Translations under genes and position numbers: made by a program
The notes under the pieces: model-generated
Seen by the model: only the letters and a program-made list of their open reading frames with translations
Database searches by the model: none
What the model was told of the DNA's origin: nothing
Shown: piece by piece, positions 8,865 through 17,566 of the stretch
Numbering within the stretch: the stretch's first letter is position 1
How the letters are laid out: every line of letters begins with the position of its first letter
DNA from: CAVTWD01 sp963738325
GTDB lineage: Bacteria; Actinomycetota; Acidimicrobiia; Acidimicrobiales; Ilumatobacteraceae
DNA: 64,000 nt
Assembly: GCA_963738325.1 (NCBI GenBank)
Contig: CAVTWD010000006.1
Coordinates: 1 to 64,000 of the forward strand
Direction: 5' to 3'

Positions 8865-9295
8865 CACGTCTCCGCAACCGGGGCCGGCGACATCGCGGCA
8901 AGCAGGCGCACTACGTCGGCATGCGTGCGCTCGAGCAGCGGGACCTGTGCCTTGATCTCCTCCGCGATCGCCTGCGCGTTGTCGGTCATCACGTTGTTCC
9001 GCTTCAGTTCCTTGTGGATGAGCTTCGCGAGTACCTCCATCCGGTCGGCCTGGTTGCGGTTGTGGCGCTCGGTGCGGTTCGTCGACGCGCCCACAAGGAA
9101 GCCAATGTACAGCTCGGCGATGGTGGTGACCGTGTTCAACGGGAAGTTGAAATTGTTCGACGTGAACCAGGCGGGCAACACGCTGTGGTTCGCCAGGTAT
9201 GGGCCGAACGCGAACCACGTGCCGACGAGGATGAGCCAGACGACGATGTTCTGCCAGGTGCCCATTGCATAGCTGACGCGATCGGCGACGCGCAC
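8864..9295 (-). CDS. DUF1003 / low-affinity iron permease-like membrane protein
   Basis: The 143-residue protein has two membrane helices (VVWLILVGTWFAFGP and TVTTIAELYIGFLVGAS) followed by a charged helix containing TNRTERHNRNQAD and a long C-terminal amphipathic region. This is the layout of DUF1003 and low-affinity iron permease-like proteins. The GTG at 9295 is the formal start. A better ribosome site (GGGAG) precedes an ATG at 9380 that would add an Asp/His-rich N terminus in another frame, so one base may be missing near 9310. It is coupled to the downstream HdeD-like gene. No transport function is demonstrated. Confidence 0.65.
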   Translation of the reverse strand: MRVADRVSYAMGTWQNIVVWLILVGTWFAFGPYLANHSVLPAWFTSNNFNFPLNTVTTIAELYIGFLVGASTNRTERHNRNQADRMEVLAKLIHKELKRNNVMTDNAQAIAEEIKAQVPLLERTHADVVRLLAAMSPAPVAET

Positions 9296-9376
9296 GAAGC
9301 GGCTCGTGTGTTTGTTCGTTGTCCTCGTGTTCGTCGCCGTGGTCGTCGTCGTGTTCGCGGTGGTCGGGGTAGTGGT

Positions 9377-9832
9377 TCATGGCATGGCTCCCATCGCCCG
9401 GCGGCCGAATCGAAGGACCGTCGCGGCGCCGCGTCGAGTTCGCGGTCGAGGTTGTCGGCCCGAGCTGAGAGGTTCTTCGCCTCGAACGCGAGCACGGTCT
9501 GGACGGCGCCGGAGATCAGGGCCCAGAGGCCGAGCGCGAGGACGGCGGCGACGAGGGTGAGCCCAGGACGGGCGAGCAGCCAGAACGAAAACAACGTTTC
9601 GAGGATGCCGAAGGCCAGCATGAGCCCCCAGTAGGGAAGGAGGCTGCGGGCGCTGATCGCGCCGGCGATCGTCATGATGCCGCTGAACAGCACGTACCAG
9701 CCGATGAAGAACGCAATGACGAGCAGCGTGAGACCGGGCCACACCCAGAGCGCGAGCCGACGAACGCTTCGATCAAGCCGAGCGCCATCGACCAGCCGCG
9801 TCCGGAGCCGTCGAGCGGGACGCTGATCATCG
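9377..9832 (-). pseudogene. HdeD/DUF308-like membrane protein, damaged at both ends
   Basis: The central part, VWPGLTLLVIAFFIGWYVLF through ALGLWALISGAVQTVLAFEA, is a clean DUF308/HdeD membrane repeat. The N-terminal piece (GWSMALGLIEAFVG, near 9780-9815) lies in a different frame and about 20 bases appear lost before the VWPG motif. The C terminus seems to switch frame again near 9430 to end MGAMP with a stop at 9377, which would overlap the ATG at 9380 of the next gene. Its 5' end abuts a truncated pirin gene on the other strand at 9832. Confidence 0.6.
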
Positions 9833-10359
9833 TGAACTTGCCCCCGGCGCTCAAGCTGACGACGCCGCGCTACCAAGCGATCACGAGGGACGCGCTTCGC
9901 CTCCTCACTTCCGATGACGGCGGCGCGGTGATCCGGCTCATCGCCGGCGACATCGGCGGCTTCACGGGTCCGGGGGTCACCCGCACCCCGATCACCTACG
10001 CCCATGTGACCCTCGCGCCTGGAGCCCAGCTCTCCGTGCCTTGGAACGCTGCGTTCAGCGCGCTGGCCTACGTGCTGACCGGTCGAGGCACCGCCGGATC
10101 AGAGCGCCGCCCGATCGAGAGCGGCCAGCTCATCGTGTTCGGTCCCGGCGACCATGTGGTGGTGGCCGCCGCCGACCGGCAGGCCGAGCCGCTCGACGTG
10201 CTCCTGCTCGGCGGGCTGCCGATCCGCGCACCGATGGCCCACTACGGCCCCTTCGTGATGAACACCCGCGAGGAGATCATCCAAGCCGTCGACGACTACC
10301 AGGCCGGCCGACTCGGAATCGTCCCCGCCGACCAGCTGGCACCCCGGAGCTTCGCGTGA
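9832..10359 (+). pseudogene. C-terminal half of a pirin-family protein
   Basis: Pirins are two-domain cupins of about 290-320 residues, some with quercetinase activity. Here only the second cupin and the family's C-terminal signature survive: LPPALKLTTPRYQ, YAHVTLAPGAQLSVPW, VLTGRGTAG, GQLIVFGPGD, LLGGLPIRAPMAHYGPFVMN, TREEIIQAVDDYQAG. The metal-binding N-terminal cupin is missing. The reading begins at a GTG that in intact pirins is an internal valine (W-V-N-LP), so the start at 9832 is a break, not a natural start. The stop overlaps the next gene in a GTGA. Confidence 0.75.
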
Positions 10360-10646
10360 GCCGAACCTGCGGTCACCTCGACCAAGTCGTCGACGTCATC
10401 CCCAGCAGCGACGGGTGCGAGGACTGCCTGCGCATCGGGGGCCGATGGGTGCACCTGCGGCTGTGCATGTCCTGCGGCCACGTCGTCTGCTGCGACAACT
10501 CGCCGCACCGGCACGCCACCGCCCACTTCCACTCCAGGCACCATCCGCTCGTCCAGTCCTACGAACCAGGCGAGGACTGGTGGTACTGCTGCCTCGACGA
10601 CCTCGCCTTCACCGTCGACGGCGCACCGTCGTTCGCCCACCCATGA
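10356..10646 (+). CDS. UBP-type zinc finger protein
   Basis: The 96-residue protein is a stand-alone ZnF-UBP domain. Cysteine and histidine ligands lie in SRTCGHLDQV, DGCEDCLRIG, LCMSCGHVVCCDNSPHRHA and HFHSRHHP, and the tail reads WWYCCLDDLAF. In eukaryotes this fold binds the C-terminal tail of ubiquitin. Actinobacteria carry short versions of unproven role, often near stress or redox genes. The GTG at 10356 overlaps the pirin stop (GTGA), and the spacing gives the exact N terminus usual for these proteins. The domain looks complete. Confidence 0.85.
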   Translation: MSRTCGHLDQVVDVIPSSDGCEDCLRIGGRWVHLRLCMSCGHVVCCDNSPHRHATAHFHSRHHPLVQSYEPGEDWWYCCLDDLAFTVDGAPSFAHP

Positions 10647-10878
10647 GCGTCGGACCCGCCAACGCGCTCCGCGACGCTGAGGCCGGACGACGGGCGAAGC
10701 ACGATCGCGCGAACGATCACCGTTCCCGTCGACCTCCCTCCGAGCAACGCCAGCGTCTCGCCGACGTCGCCGAGCGGACCCCGGGTGACCGTCGCGATCC
10801 GGGCCGGCACACCCATCAGCACCACCTTCCAATCACGCGGCGAATGAACGTCACGACCGACACAAGGAGCACACTCCA

Positions 10879-11466
10879 ATGACAACGCGAACGCTCAGTG
10901 TCCTTCGCACCCACGACGACCGCGAGATCCCCGTCGCCGGCGAGTACGCCCTCGACCCAGCCCACACCTCCGTCGAGTTCATCGGCCGACATCTCATGAT
11001 CACCAAGGTCAGGGGCCGCTTCCCGGAGGTCTCGGGGACCATCACCATCGATGACCAACCAGAGCGATCCCATGTCGAGGTCGACCTCGAGGTGGCCAGC
11101 ATCGACACCGGCAACCCCGACCGCGACCGCCATCTCCGAAGCGCCGACTTCTTCGACGCCGACAAGTACCCGACCATCACCTTCCGGTCCACCAAAGTCG
11201 AAGCCGGCACCTCGGGCACCTGGGCGGTGACAGGCGACCTGACCGTCCGCGACGTCACCCGGCCGATCACGCTCCAAGTCGACTTCGACGGCGCCAACGC
11301 CTCACCGATCGGCGACGAGCGCGTCGCCTTCAGCGCAGCCACTGAGGTCGATCGCGAGGACTGGGGTCTCACCTGGAACGTCGCCCTCGAGACCGGCGGC
11401 ATGCTCGTCGGAAGGAAGGTCCGTATCGAGCTCAACGTCCAAGCCGTTGCCTCGGTGCGACCGTGA
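10879..11466 (+). CDS. YceI family lipid-binding-like protein
   Basis: The 195-residue protein shows the YceI beta-barrel hallmarks: YALDPAHTSVEFIGRHLM, VRGRFPEVSGTI, SHVEVDLEVASIDTGNP, DRHLRSADFFDADKYP and GDLTVRDVTRPITLQV. YceI proteins form a lipocalin-like tunnel that binds polyisoprenoid chains. No signal peptide is present, so this one is likely cytoplasmic, as in many actinobacteria. The gene has a GGAG ribosome site and shares a GTGA overlap with the following reductase gene, forming a two-gene operon. Confidence 0.9.
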   Translation: MTTRTLSVLRTHDDREIPVAGEYALDPAHTSVEFIGRHLMITKVRGRFPEVSGTITIDDQPERSHVEVDLEVASIDTGNPDRDRHLRSADFFDADKYPTITFRSTKVEAGTSGTWAVTGDLTVRDVTRPITLQVDFDGANASPIGDERVAFSAATEVDREDWGLTWNVALETGGMLVGRKVRIELNVQAVASVRP

Positions 11467-12101
11467 CCAGGGTGAGTGAGGACGTAGAACGCGAGCGGCC
11501 CGCCACACATCGAACCCGGACGGTTGGCATAATCGGTGCCGGCCACATCGGGCAGGCGTTGGCTCGCACAACACTGCGGGCTGGTCGGGAGGCCGTGATC
11601 GCGAACAGCCGCGGCCCGGAATCTCTCGCGCCGGTGGTGGCCGCCCTCGGTGCAGGAGTGTCGGCTGGCACAGTCGTCGAGGCGGCGGCAGCCGGCATCG
11701 TCGCGATCGCGGTGCCGTGGACCAACGTCCCCGCGGCGGTCACCGGGCTGCAATGGGACGGTCAGACCGTGATCGACGCGACCAACGCGTGGAACGCCGA
11801 TCTCGGCGGCCGCACCTCCAGCGAGATCGTCGCCGACCTCGTCCCCGGCGCCCGCCTCGTCAAGGCGGCCAACACGCTTGCGGCGGACGTCCTGGCCGCA
11901 GATCCCCATGAGGCGGGCGGCCGTCTGGTGATCTTCCTGTCCGGCGACGACGCCCCGGCCAAGGCCGCGGTCGTCGAACTGTTCGACGCCGCCGGCTTCT
12001 TCCCGATCGACCTCGGTGACCTGGTGACGGGCGGGCGCATGCAGCAGTTGGGGGGCCCGCTGCCGTCGCACGACCTGGTGAGGCTCCCTCCCGTCAGATG
12101 A
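11463..12101 (+). CDS. NADPH:F420-reductase-like NAD(P)-binding protein
   Basis: The 212-residue protein begins its Rossmann fold at residue 21 with VGIIGAGHIGQALARTTLRA, followed by AVIANSRGPESL, which carries the NADPH 2'-phosphate-binding Ser-Arg. Later segments AVPWTNVPAAV, VIDATNAW, VKAANTLAADVL and FLSGDD match F420-dependent NADP reductase relatives. The protein is complete and overlaps the YceI gene by four bases. Whether it truly uses F420 is not provable, since many relatives reduce other substrates. A damaged paralogue lies at 15557-16057. Confidence 0.75.
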   Translation: MTRVSEDVERERPATHRTRTVGIIGAGHIGQALARTTLRAGREAVIANSRGPESLAPVVAALGAGVSAGTVVEAAAAGIVAIAVPWTNVPAAVTGLQWDGQTVIDATNAWNADLGGRTSSEIVADLVPGARLVKAANTLAADVLAADPHEAGGRLVIFLSGDDAPAKAAVVELFDAAGFFPIDLGDLVTGGRMQQLGGPLPSHDLVRLPPVR

Positions 12102-12891
12102 ACAAGCAGATGCCAACCGACCACGAGTGCAGGGACGCCGCGGCACGCGGCCGTGCTCGTCTCGGTCCCGTCGGTGTCAGGATGCAGCTGATCAGCGAGC
12201 CAGCGACTGCCGAGCCTGCGGTTGCCCCGTCGTCTTGCAAGATCTCGGGTACGGGCCCGTGCGTCCATCTCCGAGGCGGCCGCGACGCAGTACGCCGCAG
12301 CCCTCTCGAACTCGGCGCCTGAAACCGTGGCGCGAAGATCGCCGACACTCTCACCGCGCTCGACGCGACGCCCTTCGACCTCAACAATGGGATGGGTGGA
12401 CACTCCCATTCGAAGCTCATGACCAGCATCGAGCGCTACGGCATGCAGGTTCTCGTCCAAGGATGCTCGCATGAGCAATCGACGGGATGAAGCCCGGACG
12501 TTCTCTTCGACCAACGACGCCGCCACGGCGTTCCCGACGCCCGACGACGCCAAGCTGCCGCGCTCGATCCGCCAGAGCGAGCCGAGGCCTCACCACTCCA
12601 TCTTGGACGCTGATGGCCAGCAGGTCGGTCCCCGCCGGGTTCGGCCGTGGAGCCCGGACAGTCAGCGGTAGGCGTCGACCACGCGCTGACTGAACCCCGG
12701 TCGATCTGACCCGGGCGAGGATGAGGGCGCCTTCCACGGTTTCGCTCCGGCCCTCGCGGACCTCAACACAGCCGCGAACTTGGGGGCCGACCATCGCGAT
12801 GTCGATACGGAGCGCGCCGCGATCTTTCAGGCGGGCAGTTTCGGATGGGGGGAAATCGGTCGCACCGTTCCCTCCAAACCAGCCGCGAGGC
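12102..12891. other. 790-bp stretch without an intact gene
   Basis: No full gene is seen. A short plus-strand reading from about 12333 to the stop at 12488-12490 looks coding: IADTLTALDATPFDLNNGMG, then GHSHSKLMTSIERYGMQVLV. It could be the tail of a lost enzyme (an LLM-class oxidoreductase is one guess), but it has no start and a stop lies just upstream. The rest shows no convincing coding pattern on either strand. Confidence 0.4.
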
Positions 12892-13812
12892 TCAGACGGC
12901 GGCCGGGGGGGCGCCCTGGGTGCTGGCGGCGAGGTCCGGGTCCCATCCGCAGACCATGCAGGCGTGTCGAATCGCCGAAAGGCCGAAGTCGAGCGCGGCG
13001 CCGTGCGGGTCCGGTACGACGCGAACGTCGTCCCAGTCGAGGATGTACTCGCGCAGTTCCGTGTTCCAGTGCGCGGTCGGCGGTGACAGCGTTGCTTTCT
13101 CGAACCCGTCCGGGGCCGGGAAGGCAAAGGCGAAGAACGCGGCGTGCGGGTAGCGGGCATCGCCCGGCCACCAGCCGACTTCGATCTGCTGCGCGTTGGC
13201 CGAGTTGCGCGTGATGAAGTCGCTCGAGGGCGGGTCGACAGCTCGACCGGAGAACAGGCTCACGGCGAGGTCGAAGGTGCCCCACCACGCGTTGACCGGC
13301 GTGGAGCGTCCCCGGTAGGGAGCGCGGAGTGCTGCGAGCACCAGCGCCGCCCGGGTTGCCGCCGCGAAGTAGGTGGTCACCTGGGTCGGGTCGTAAGTGG
13401 CGTGCTCGAAGTCCTCGTCGAGCGGCGTCGTCCACGGGGTCTCTTGCGGTCTGGGGTCGATGTGCACCGGGCCGGCGAGGTCGCCGACGGCAGCCAACAG
13501 CTCAAGTGTCACGTCGGCGACTGGCCGGTCGGGGGCGAGCGGGATGCGTTGTGCACGACCGTCGGTGTGCTCGGCCACCGCGTGGTGGGTGTGCAGGTCC
13601 AGGGCGACGACCAGAGCGCCGGACCCGTCGGGCGCCGGCAGCGGCAGGGTCTCCCAGCCGCGCCCGCTGAGGCGCAGAGCGGCGTGCTGGAGCTGCGGCT
13701 CCGGCGGGGCGAGCGCCACTGCGAGCTTGCCCAGGACCTGGGTGTGCGAGTGCAGGGTGTCGCAGGAGGCGCTCCACGTCTCGTAGGGAAGCGGCGGCCA
13801 TGTCGAGGGCAT
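12892..13812 (-). CDS. DUF5996 family protein
   Basis: The roughly 306-residue protein starts MPSTWPPLPYETWSASCDTL and contains HTQVLGKLAVALAPPEPQLQ, YFAAATRAALVLAALR, YRGRSTPVNAWWGTFDLAVS and a conserved WWPGD-to-FAFAFPAPDGF stretch, the usual order of DUF5996 proteins. The family is widespread in actinobacteria and has no known function. The ATG at 13810-13812 is preferred; a GTG three codons earlier is also possible. The reading is complete and it stands alone, with no obvious operon partner. Confidence 0.85.
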   Translation of the reverse strand: MPSTWPPLPYETWSASCDTLHSHTQVLGKLAVALAPPEPQLQHAALRLSGRGWETLPLPAPDGSGALVVALDLHTHHAVAEHTDGRAQRIPLAPDRPVADVTLELLAAVGDLAGPVHIDPRPQETPWTTPLDEDFEHATYDPTQVTTYFAAATRAALVLAALRAPYRGRSTPVNAWWGTFDLAVSLFSGRAVDPPSSDFITRNSANAQQIEVGWWPGDARYPHAAFFAFAFPAPDGFEKATLSPPTAHWNTELREYILDWDDVRVVPDPHGAALDFGLSAIRHACMVCGWDPDLAASTQGAPPAAV

Positions 13813-13854
13813 CGAAACCACCTTACCGATGGCGAAGGGTGTGGCTATCGGCCA

Positions 13855-14060
13855 TCAGGCCACGGACTCGCGGCACGACCGGGTGCCGTAGAGCTCGATA
13901 CTGGTCATGACGCCGTCATGGTAGAGGCCGACCATGCCGTACTTGAGGCGGAGCGAATGGCGCCAAGGCCGGCGCACCACACCTCGTCGTGAATGCGGTC
14001 CCGACTGCCGATCGACGCCGAACCTTGGCTGCGGTAGTCCCCGAACTCGGCGTCCAGCGC
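13855..14060 (-). pseudogene. Probable SnoaL/NTF2-like fragment
   Basis: The minus strand reads WVALDAEFGDYRSQGSASI, GSRDRIHDEV and, after one frame change, SLRLKYGMVGLYHDGVMTSI, ELYGTRSCRESVA, then a stop at 13855. The final strand pattern (a turn DGVMTSIELY after paired hydrophobic strands) resembles the end of an NTF2-like domain. It has no start and is directly downstream of the LuxR pseudogene. The family call is weak. Confidence 0.3.
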
Positions 14061-14067
14061 GACCCAA

Positions 14068-15556
14068 CTACGACACCCGGCGTGCGAGCTGCGTCCGTGA
14101 CGTCACGTCGAGCTTCCGGAACACCTTGCGTAGGTGGTACTCGACGGTGCTCGGGCTGATGAACAGCCGAGCGGCGATCTCTCCGATTCGTGTACCCCTT
14201 CGCCGTCAGTTGGGCGATCTGCGCCTCCTGCGGAGTGAGCTGGTCGAGAGTGTCCACCGTCCGTTTCCGGGCGCGCTCGCCCGTAGCCTGTAGTTCCACT
14301 CGTGCCCGCTCGGCGAACGCCTCCATCCCGAAGTCGGCAAAGAGCTCATGGGCGACCCGCAGCTGATCCCGTGCGTCAAGGCGGCGGCGTTGGCGGCGCA
14401 GCCACTCCCCGTAGAGCAGATGAGCCCGCGCCAGGTCCAGACGAAGGCGTGTCGGCTGTAGAAGATCGATCGCGTCTCGGTAGAGCGCCTCGGCGGCTTC
14501 CGTGTGACTGAGGAGCGCCCGCGAGCGTGTTTCCACGCCCAGCGCCCACGGGTGCCGCTGGCACTCGTGGATTCGCGCAACAGGTCGAAGGCCTCGGCGG
14601 CGCGGTCGGTTCGGCCGCTGCGGCTGGCGGCTTCGATCAGCTCGACCGTCGCGAACGTCGAGAACCACAGCTCGTGCGGATCCGTGGTGGCGTCCGCGGC
14701 AGCGGTGAACGCATCGTCGTAGCGCGCCAGCCCGTTGTAGAGCGCGGCGGTCACCCACTGCGAGACGGTGAGCCCAACTCCCTTCGCCGCGGGTGATGAA
14801 GTCCGACATGTTGGTCCGCACCAATCGCGTGACTTCATCCTCGCGGCCACGAAAGCGGCGAGGGCGAGTGCGCCGTACAGGGGGACGATTCGACTGTACG
14901 TTGCGTCGGCCAGAGCGTCCGACTGCTCGACCAGCGACGCGGCCGCCTGCAGCTCCCCCGCGAAGAGGTGGACCTCCACGCGGGTGCTGAACGCGAGCGG
15001 CAGGTGCCCGAGTGCGCCGACCTCGCGGGCCACTCGCACCTGGCGCGCCGTCAAAGAGTCCCAGCTTTCGTAGTCCCAGATGAATCCGGCCGGTCGGCCC
15101 GCCGGCCAGAGCCAGCGCAGGCCTTCTTCCGCTCCGATCTCCTCGCTGTGGAACGCAGTCAAGGCCTTGCGCAAGGTCGGCGTTGCGACCGTGTGCCCTT
15201 GGGTGATCAGCAGCGCCAACCCGTCGAGGAGGAGGTCCGCCGCTCGCGGCGGAGACGGCGAGGGAGGCGCGGCCAGGGCCGCGGTCGCGACCTGTCGCGT
15301 GTCGTGTCCGCCTCCCAGTCGACCGGCGAACAGGGTGGCGGTCAGCGCGTCGAGGTAGATATGACGCGCCAGCCGCACATCGAGGGCCTCGAGTCTTCTG
15401 GCCGCCGTGAGCAACAGGCGTGGTGCCTCGCTTCCCCGATCCGCGGCGAAGGAAATTCGGGCGCGAAGGACGTCGACATGGGCCCGCTGGAACTCGTCCA
15501 GCGGGCCTGCCTCCGCCCTCGAACGAGCGTGAGCGCCTCGTCGAGCGCACCCGCCT
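14068..15556 (-). pseudogene. LuxR-family ATPase regulator, N-terminally truncated and frameshifted
   Basis: This is the C-terminal two-thirds of a large LuxR-type regulator. Helical repeats (LLTAARRLEALDVRLARHIY, LSHTEAAEALYRDAIDLL, ARAHLLYGEWLRRQRRRLDA) are followed by a helix-turn-helix (LDQLTPQEAQIAQLTAKGYT, IGEIAARLFISPSTVEYHLR, KVFRKLDVTSRTQL) ending at 14068. The frame changes near 14800, 14560 and 14185. The ATPase domain is missing: the reading stops at about 15556, where a 5'-truncated reductase gene begins on the other strand. Its WLRRQRR segment is close to that of the 5.9-8.1 kb pseudogene, so the two belong to the same subfamily. Confidence 0.8.
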
Positions 15557-16057
15557 CAGCCGCGGCCCCGAATGACTGAAGTCGATGGTCGCGGCGCTGG
15601 GCGACGGAGCGTCGGCGCGGACAGTGGCCGAGGCTGCAGCAGCCAGAATCGTGGTCATCGCCGTGCCGTGGGTCAGGGTCCCGGAGGCCCTCGCGGGACT
15701 CCAATGGAACGGTCAGATCGTCATCGACGCCACGAAGGATTTCGACCCCAGCGACCTCGCTGGGAGGACGTCGAGCGAGGTCGTCGCCGACCTCGTCGGC
15801 GGTGCTGCCGTTGTGAAGGCCGCGACACGCTCGCGGCTGCCCTGCTCGGCGCCGATCCACGCGAGGCGGGAGGCCAGCGTGTGCTCTTTCTCTCAGGCGA
15901 TGAGAGAGATGCGAAGGCCGAGGTAAGCGGACTGTTCCAGGACGCGGGCTTCTTCACCATCGACCTGGGCGATCTGATCACCGGCGGCAAGATGCAACAG
16001 GTCGGCGGTCCGCTCGCCGGCGCCAACCTGATTCGTCTCCCCGACCTGGACAAGGCC
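15557..16057 (+). pseudogene. 5'-truncated NADPH:F420-reductase-like paralogue
   Basis: It matches the intact gene at 11463-12101 from SRGPE onward: VAALGDGASARTVAEAAAA, AVPWVRVPEALAGLQWN, VIDATKDFDPSDLAG, ADLVGGAAVVKAA, LFLSGDE, GGPLAGANLIRLP. The GxGxxG Rossmann start is missing. An in-frame TGA occupies 15573-15575 where the paralogue has a serine, and a base is lost near 15822. The remaining frame runs directly, without a stop, into the SnoaL-like gene, so the two could be read as a fusion if translation restarted. Confidence 0.75.
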
Positions 16058-16513
16058 ATGGCTGTGCATACCGAGCTCACGCCGTCCGAAGCCGCGGACC
16101 GTCTCGCCATTCGCGGGTTGTTCGATGCGTACGCCCACTGCGCCGACCGCCGCGACGCCGAAGGGCAGAAGGCGCTCTTCACCGTCGACACCCGGTTCGC
16201 GGTCTACATGGATGGCGAGGGGAGCGAGCCGACCTACGTGCTGCAAGGGCGAGATGCACTCACGCCGGTCTTCGCCGATCTGAATCGATACCGGGGAACC
16301 ACACACTTCAACGGGCAGGGCACAGTCGAGATCGACGGGGACCGCGTAACGGGTGAGAGCTACACGATCGCTTACCACGTCTTCACCGAACAGGGCACCC
16401 GCAAGATCATGATCGCCTCGCTCCGTTACCTCGACACGTTCACGAAGATCGACCAGAGCTGGTTCTTCGCCGAGCGCAACCTCATCGACTGGAGCGAGAC
16501 GCGATGCATATGA
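16058..16513 (+). CDS. SnoaL-like (NTF2 fold) protein
   Basis: From ATG 16058 the 151-residue protein reads LAIRGLFDAYAHCADRRDAE, VDTRFAVYMDG, YRGTTHFNGQGTVEIDGD, RVTGESYTIAYHV and DQSWFFAERNLIDW. This is the alpha-plus-beta NTF2 fold used by SnoaL polyketide cyclases, limonene epoxide hydrolases and many uncharacterised proteins. It is in frame with the upstream reductase remnant, but the family boundary and the methionine support an independent start. Its stop overlaps the aldo/keto reductase start in an ATGA. The substrate is unknown. Confidence 0.8.
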   Translation: MAVHTELTPSEAADRLAIRGLFDAYAHCADRRDAEGQKALFTVDTRFAVYMDGEGSEPTYVLQGRDALTPVFADLNRYRGTTHFNGQGTVEIDGDRVTGESYTIAYHVFTEQGTRKIMIASLRYLDTFTKIDQSWFFAERNLIDWSETRCI

Positions 16514-17357
16514 GGCGCCCGTTGGGCTCGTTCTCGGTGTCGGCGATCGGGTTCGGGGCGATGCGGCTCACGGGGCCAGGCGTGTCGCGCCACCCAGCGA
16601 CCGCGATGAGGCGCTCGCCGTACTGCGCGAGGCAATCGACAGTGGCGTCGACCACATCGACACCGCCCAGTTCTACGGGCCGGACGTGGTGAACGAGCTC
16701 ATTCGCGAGGCGCTGTATCCGTACCCCGAGGACCTGATCCTGGTCAGCAAGGTCGGTGCGCGGCGGGACCGGCACGGCCGTGTCCTCGCCGCCCAAGAGC
16801 CCGCCCAACTCCGCCAAGGCATCGAGGAGAACCTCCGAACGCTCGGCATCGCCGCTCTTCCCGTCGTCAACCTCCGGCTGATCGGCGGTTCCGAACCCGA
16901 TGCCTTCTTCGACGAGCAACTCGCCGCCATGATCGCGGCGCGTGACGACGGTCTGATCAAGGCGATCGGGCTCAGCAACATCACGACCGCACATCTGCTC
17001 CATGCGCTGCGGGTCACAGATGTCGCCTGCGTGCAGAACGAGTTCCACCTGGCGAATCGTGTGTCCGAGCCCGTGCTGGACGAGTGCAGCCGGCGGGAGA
17101 TCGCGTTCGTGCCGTTCGCATCGCTGGGCTTCGGTGTGCCTGGCCCGGACGCTGTCCTCGGCCGGCCCGGCGTCGTCCGGGAAGCGGCGCGTCTGGGCGT
17201 CACACCGGCGCAGCTCGCGCTGGCCTGGGCGCTGGCCGTCTCTCCGAACATGTTGCTCATCCCTGGAACGTCATCGCGGCGGCATCTGCGGGAGAACCTG
17301 GCGGCGTCAAGTGTCAACCTTGACGCCGAGGCCGTCCGCCGGCTGTCCCTCATGTGA
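16510..17357 (+). pseudogene. Aldo/keto reductase, one frameshift
   Basis: The protein starts MRRPLGSFSVSAIGFGAMRL, then (after a one-base change near 16590) DEALAVLREAIDSGVDHIDT, AQFYGPDVVNELIREAL, LILVSKVGARRD, GLIKAIGLSNITTAHLLHAL, QNEFHLANR and PNMLLIPGTSSRRHLRENLA. The catalytic Asp (HIDTAQ), Tyr (QFYGP) and Lys (LVSKVG) of the AKR tetrad are all present. It uses NADPH to reduce carbonyls. The ATGA overlap with the SnoaL gene implies co-translation. Only the single frame change prevents a full protein, so a read error is possible. Confidence 0.8.
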
Positions 17358-17566
17358 ACGGCATCGGCGTCGAATCTAGAGCGGTGAGTCCGCAGGACTG
17401 CTCGAGCGGACAAGGTCAACCTGCAGGGCGGCGCATCGCTACTGCGGCGTTGACGGTTGTTGTCATTTCTCGCCATACGGTCGGCGATAGCCCGACGAGT
17501 CTTCTCTGCCTCAGGTCCGCGCTGATGGGCGCCGGCCCGGCACATGAGCAAAGTGAAGGGAATGCC

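Noticed and set aside
13916..15658. 580-codon minus-strand ORF
   Set aside because: It crosses the LuxR pseudogene in alternate frames; only short segments are protein-like.
15557..16513. Natural reductase-SnoaL fusion protein
   Set aside because: The open frame is continuous, but the intact paralogue ends where the SnoaL part begins, and the reductase part is truncated with a stop, so a lost stop between two genes is likelier.
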